From contig OY986435.1 in assembly GCA_963920525.1 (NCBI GenBank), positions 225,215,293 to 225,279,292 on the forward strand: 64,000 bases of DNA, given 5' to 3'. Shown here piece after piece: positions 59,248 to 64,000 of the stretch (positions are counted from its first letter, which is position 1; each line of letters starts with the position of its first letter). The translations under genes and the position numbers were made by a program. This DNA comes from Dichetophora obliterata. Its lineage: Eukaryota > Arthropoda > Insecta > Diptera > Sciomyzidae. Under the pieces are notes generated by a model, which saw only the letters and a list, made by a program, of their open reading frames with translations, had not been told where the DNA came from and did not search any database.

Positions 59248-61648
59248 CAGAGATAAAGAGATAGGAAACTTACATTTTGTGACGGCAAAACATATGTTTT
59301 TCCCATTTTTATGTACTTTGGTGAAACTCATTTATTGTGTACGTGAGTTCACCTCAGATCAGTGTTGCCGCGAAATATTCTAAAAAAGTATCCATGAAAA
59401 GGTCACAAATGTATCCATTACAGAAAAAAGTATCCACATATTACAGTACTGAAACCCAATTTTTTTTAAGCTTTAATAACAATTCTATTTATTTTATTTG
59501 AAGACTAACAAATAGTTTTGTTAAAATGTAATAGTAAAAAACAAGGCACGTACATACATAAAATAATAAATAATAATATTAAGACCTAGTGCTTGAATAT
59601 TTTAAATATTTTTAGGATTTATTTTTTTAAAAGGTAAAATAATGAACAACGATATTTAAGCTTTAAAGGTATATTGAAACACTAATAAAAAATCTTTAAT
59701 TACGTTCAAAATGGTGCTCAATTAGAGACTTTCGAAGAAAGATCTTCGTCGCTGTTGTTGATATTTACTCTTCTATTAATCTTAAAAATTAAAACCAAGA
59801 ATATAATTAATTACTATGAGTTCATCTATGGCCAGGACTAGAAAAAAAAACACTGAAAATTGACAGTATGACGCGCTTTTAGTATTTAAGTTCTAAAAAC
59901 AGGGTTTTTTACTGGTTATTCAATGTGAAACATACGATTTTTTAAATTTTGATAACGAAAGCCACTGATGTGAATAACATATTAAAAATTCAGATGATTC
60001 GGCTGAATAGCTTTTGTTTTCGATACAACACATTGCCGAAAAAAAGTAGTTTTGAGATAAATGAGTGTAAAGAGAGTGAGTATGTCTATTTCTGCTGTGC
60101 GCTCGACACCTGCTAAAACGACTGTAGAAGCGGAGATAACGTCTGTATTCTTGCAAAAATTTTACAGTTAAGTCTGAAAAACTATACTTTTGAAAGAATA
60201 AGAAGAAAAAGAAGATACAAATTTTAGACAACCGGCGCCTGCCTTAAAATGGAACATATGTACATTTTTGTACTTCAGTCTGTTATATTTTGTGTTATTT
60301 TTATATTTGTTATAAATTCTGTTTTTTGATTTACTACTACTTTGATTCTGTTTGATTATTTTAAGAATTTTATTTTAAAGTACGGAATATTTTGTAAAAT
60401 TTAATTTATAAATAAACATATATGTAAATAATCGCTAAAAAAGATTTTTAAAAAAAAACAAGAGAAGAAAAAGTGCTTGACAAAATTAACAGAGCAAATA
60501 TTGTAATGCATTTTTTTCATTCTTGTTTTTTGACAATCTTTGCAACAACAATTTTAGTATTTTAGACTGAAATTATTGAAATAATCAAAAAGAATCAAAC
60601 ATAATTTCTAAAAGTAGTCTGATTATTTTTCTTGATTACTTTAAATTCGTTTTGATTATTTTCGTCATCTGAAGAAATCGTTATTATTTTGTGAATGTTA
60701 TTATTATATTACAATTACAAACAGAAAATTATTGTACTGAATCAATTATTTCACATTTTTAAAAAAATAATCGAATTGCTAATGAATACGATTAATGATA
60801 ATTATTTAACAGCTATGATACAAAATAATATATAAAAACATAAACAAGTAATTTAATAGCTTATTCAGTTAAGTGTAATATAAATAAAATGGGTTGCTAT
60901 TGCCCTATATTTAAATTAAATTTGAAAGTTAAAAATTATTCGTTTTTAAGTATTTTGCAAACCAATATACCTTTACCTATTCCCAAAAAAAAATCGACTA
61001 GTCTTATCGTTTATAGTAAGTTTTATATAAGAAAAAATTCATTCAGAAGCAGCTGAGTTATGAGGCAGACTTAATATATTTATCACAAAATTTTAAAGTT
61101 CTTTGTTAAGAGGTTGCGTTACTGCAATTTTTAATAAGAAAGTACTGTTCAAAAATGTCTTAATGTCATGATTTTTCTTAACGTTTTTGTCCAATTTAAG
61201 GAAATGCCTACTTTTTTATATTTTTGCAAATAAAAACATATATTCATATAAAAATTATTTTTTTAAAAAAGTATTTAAACTTTAACTGAGGCTTAAAAAA
61301 GTATCCATGCATTTTTCCAAGCGGCAACACTGCTTGAACAGATTCCTATGGTGTAATTATTCTAAGAAAATTTCACCATGATTTTTCAGGGATGTTTTCC
61401 ATTGCTTTTCCGAAGTCTATTGTGGTATACATTTTGTTAAACATATTGTTCCAGCAATATGCAGTTTTACAGTTATCGGGCCTCAAACGTAACTGGTGAA
61501 TTTCTTCAATCTACCATAAGCCAGGGTTGTTTTGCGTTGATTTTACGACATAATATAAGTGTTTTGTGTTAGTATTGGAGCCAATTTAACGTAAATTCGA
61601 ACATAATGCTATCCCTCTCCAACGGAGTTTCCCATCTCTTTATCTCTG
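59248..61648. mobile_element. hAT-type non-autonomous element, 2.4 kb
   Basis: It is flanked by an 8-bp duplication GTTTGCAT (59240-59247 and 61649-61656). The inverted ends begin CAGAGATAAAGAGATAGG and end CCCATCTCTTTATCTCTG. The 8-bp duplication and CAGAGA-type ends are typical of hAT (hobo group). The homologous left arm at 25690 lacks it. No transposase is present; the interior is AT-rich. Confidence 0.88.
59360..61332. repeat. Second inverted-repeat pair nested in the hAT-type element
   Basis: CAGTGTTGCCGC at the left and GCGGCAACACTG at the right, each followed inward by AAAAAAGTATCCATG, form an inner pair. CAGTGTTGCC is a frequent hAT end, but I found no matching 8-bp duplication, so it may be a subterminal structure or an older nested copy. 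Confidence 0.6.
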
Positions 61649-62639
61649 GTTTGCATCATAGTATTTTTTCAAGGAAATCGTCCACAATACAGACAGCAAA
61701 GATAACAAGATAGGAAAATTAAGAAAATATCCTCAAAAATGTTTGCATGTATTTGTGCATAAAAAAATCAACAGTGATCGTCACTCTTGTTCTTAATCGG
61801 CCGCAAGCTCACAAAGAAATCACTTGGAAACTCCTGAAATTAATGCATATAATCTGTTTATTAGTATATAAATACTTTAGTTAGGTTGCAATAAAATGTT
61901 TGCAACCAAAACTTATTATTAATTCGGTTTATATTGGTATATATATGCCTTTAAAGTTTGGCAATTTCTTCAGTTGTTGTATTTGTCAACATTTTTGAAA
62001 AATTTGCTTTTACTCAAACAGCTGCTATTCATGGTGAGATTTTAAAAATGGATCCATCTTCTTCTTTTTCTCCTTTTATCTGCTGGAACTTCGTTTGCAA
62101 ACAAGAAAAATAATGTATGGATTGAGTGTTTTAACATTTTAATCTTTAAGTTGTGATAAAGGAATATGTTGAACATTCAAATAATTACATGCATGCTCTT
62201 ATTTTATTACATATCGTCAAAGAAAGTTTGACAATTTTCGCACTTGTTATATTTGTCAGTGGATTTTTATTTTCACCACTGCGCCATTTTATTTTCAGAA
62301 TTGCCAACTCTCATTGTTTTATTAATAAATTTTTTCATAAAGGGTGTGTGTCAAAAGGAAACCTTTCAGTCGTTGTAGGATAGAAAATATCAGGTTGAAT
62401 AAAATTTGTGTGTGTTAAAATAAATTTGTCTCTTTTGCAGTGTCAAATGGACGATGAAATTTTGACAATTGCAAATTTTGACGTTTCACATTTCGATCGT
62501 GTTTTAGCGCAAATATTTTATTTGCATTTTATCATTTTATCAAATTTGCGACATATTTAATTCGAGAGCTTGTACTTGCAAAATATTTCGTAAACTTGTA
62601 ATATTGTAAACTTAAAAAATAATAAATTAATTAAAAAAA

Positions 62640-62890
62640 TGAACGAAAGTGCTTGAGTTTGTGTGTGCGTCTGTGTGGGCCAACGGTCTCCAATATCAGC
62701 AAGTGCAGAAAAGTTAAATTGGCTTTCTTTGCTGGCAAGCATCCTCCAAGTGCCACCACCAGCAAGTGCAGTGCAAAATTTGTTGCTAGCCAACATCCTC
62801 TAAGTGCCATCACCAGTAGCACAAGCAAGTGCTAAGTGCTTGCTGGCAAGCAAACAGAAAATATAGCATGCAAAGTGCTGTATATTTTAC
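62640..62890. repeat. GCAAGTGC minisatellite specific to the right arm
   Basis: Units contain GCTGGCAAGCATCCTC(C/T)AAGTGCCA(C/T)CACCAG, repeated about two and a half times, inside the ~450 bp absent from the left arm. Confidence 0.6.
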
Positions 62891-63147
62891 GCCGTCAATT
62901 CGGTTCATCCCCTCTAACGCTGCGCAACCGCTGGGATCTTGTAATTCTCTTTGCGTTGTTGTTGTAAATTTGCTAAGTAGTTATTGTTGTACAGTAAGCT
63001 TTAATTTTTTGTGGATGTTTATTTGTAGCTACAGTCAGCATATGACATCGAACTAATTTAGTAAACAGTTTATACATATGAATTAAAGAGTATATATAAT
63101 ATTGGTAAATCTATTTGTTTTTAGTAAAAGTGTTACCGTATCGGAAA

Positions 63148-63225
63148 TACATATATATGTATACTATATATATATATGTATATGTATATATATACATATT
63201 TAAATATATCTAGTGCATATATATG
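63148..63225. repeat. AT-rich (ATATATGTATA)n microsatellite
   Basis: Nearly pure TA dinucleotide with interspersed TATG, absent or much shorter in the left arm. Confidence 0.6.
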
Positions 63226-64000
63226 AACAATTTAGCTCATTGAGGAAATTTAAAGAATATATATGTATATTTATATAATAACAATTACGTATTAAACCTG
63301 CAAAATAATTAATATTTTCAGTAGTAATTGAAGTCTGCTTATCCGTAGCATTCTACTTTCTAAAACTGTTTAGCTTTAATTTCTTACATAAATTATATAT
63401 AATTTATAAGCTATAGATATTTCTTAATTTTATAATATTCTATTTTTAATACACAACGCAATATAGATATGGTGAACATGTATATTGTGTAAGTGTTATG
63501 ATACAAATAGATATAAATAAGCTTTAATTTTTTATATTAATCAATAATGAAATAATTTAAATAAATTACTTTAATTTTATGTATTTCTGATATGGTAACA
63601 CTTTTGCTTAAAAGAAATAGTTTCAGTAATATATGAAAAATTTAATAAATTGTTATAAGATCTTAACAAAAATAATTCTAATTTTATATGCCGACTGTAG
63701 CTACACGATTAGAATTCACAACGTCTACAAAAAATGTCCGGCTAACTGCGCCAACAACAATTGCCAAGGAAATCTACAAACAAGGACGCACAGAGAAGAA
63801 CAAGATCAGAGCGGAACTTTTAAAACTTTTTGATTTCATCCTACATGTAGGACGGGCTGCAGTATGAGCTTTCGCACATCCTACATGTCCGTCCGACCTG
63901 TCAAATCCATCCTACATGTAGGATAGACCGAAACCCCTTATTAACATGAAAATTCTTATATAGCAGTAAGGCGGTCGTGGCAGGACAACGTCTTCCAGGG

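Larger units (their letters stand above)
59185..64000. repeat. Long-range inverted repeat, right arm (runs off the window)
   Basis: The reverse complement of 24095-25765. It starts at TTTTTGAAGTGAAAACTTC and continues to the last base. It is enlarged by a hAT-type insertion (59248-61648), about 110 bp extra near 61685-61795 and about 450 bp extra near 62440-62890. Three ACATGTAGG-type palindromes lie at 63840-63924. The outer boundary is not visible. Confidence 0.8.

Noticed and set aside
59920..60231. 103-codon minus-strand frame inside the hAT-type element
   Set aside because: No transposase motif, low-complexity phenylalanine start, and location in a non-autonomous element.

Overview
The window reads as gene-poor, transposon-packed DNA from an insect, most likely a higher fly (Diptera). 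The evidence is a very AT-rich background, several piggyBac, mariner, Tc1, Harbinger and hAT-type elements, CR1-like LINEs, a copia element with the half-tRNA-iMet type of primer-binding site, and Helitron/DINE-like tandem repeats. I recognise no intact host protein-coding gene. Nearly every readable reading frame belongs to a mobile element and most are broken.

Layout. 1-1717: 5'-truncated LOA/R1-type LINE (minus). 3956-6416: piggyBac element with TTAA flanks, lying in a short satellite-like array. 7933-8227: minisatellite. 9634-9903: hAT/ZMYM1-like fragment. 11144-12443: mariner-like element with TA flanks. 13933-16510: deleted Helitron and DINE-like repeats. 16568-19240 and 19986-21290: two related piggyBac copies in opposite orientation. 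21380-23378: pogo-like fragment, then a Harbinger transposase with introns. 23820-26364: TA-flanked element with 215-bp inverted ends that encloses one arm of a very long-range inverted repeat; the other arm is 59185-64000. 26570-27493: tRNA-headed retroelement with 13-bp target duplications. 29572-32110: CR1-like LINE broken by a 450-bp MITE.

34902-40646 is the most interesting part. It is a Polinton/Maverick-like element with AG...CT ends, a perfect 6-bp target duplication (ATGACA) and about 1.1-kb terminal inverted repeats. It carries only virion genes: an uninterrupted single-jelly-roll (penton-like) minor capsid frame and a damaged double-jelly-roll major capsid gene, placed head to head around an 11-bp tandem repeat. 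I see no polymerase, integrase, protease or packaging ATPase. The inverted repeats extend into the 3' end of the major capsid gene, so a second, inverted fragment of that gene lies in the left arm. A 1.5-kb hAT-type element with a GTCATGCT duplication is inserted in the right arm.

40760-48480: piggyBac MITE, a miniature copia element (two LTRs plus an RNase H tail), a tRNA-like SINE, a second CR1-like LINE with an ORF1/ORF2 overlap, and a piggyBac fragment. 51416-52251: Tc1-like relic. 56677-58590: a 1.9-kb foldback carrying a MITE with 9-bp target duplications. 59248-61648: a hAT-type non-autonomous element nested in the right arm of the long-range inverted repeat, which runs off the end of the window.

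The genes do not form a host pathway. The window is a stratified record of insertions. Several layers can be ordered because one element interrupts another and the target duplication can be read: hAT in the Polinton-like arm, MITE in the CR1 LINE, MITE in the foldback, hAT in the long inverted repeat, piggyBac in the satellite.
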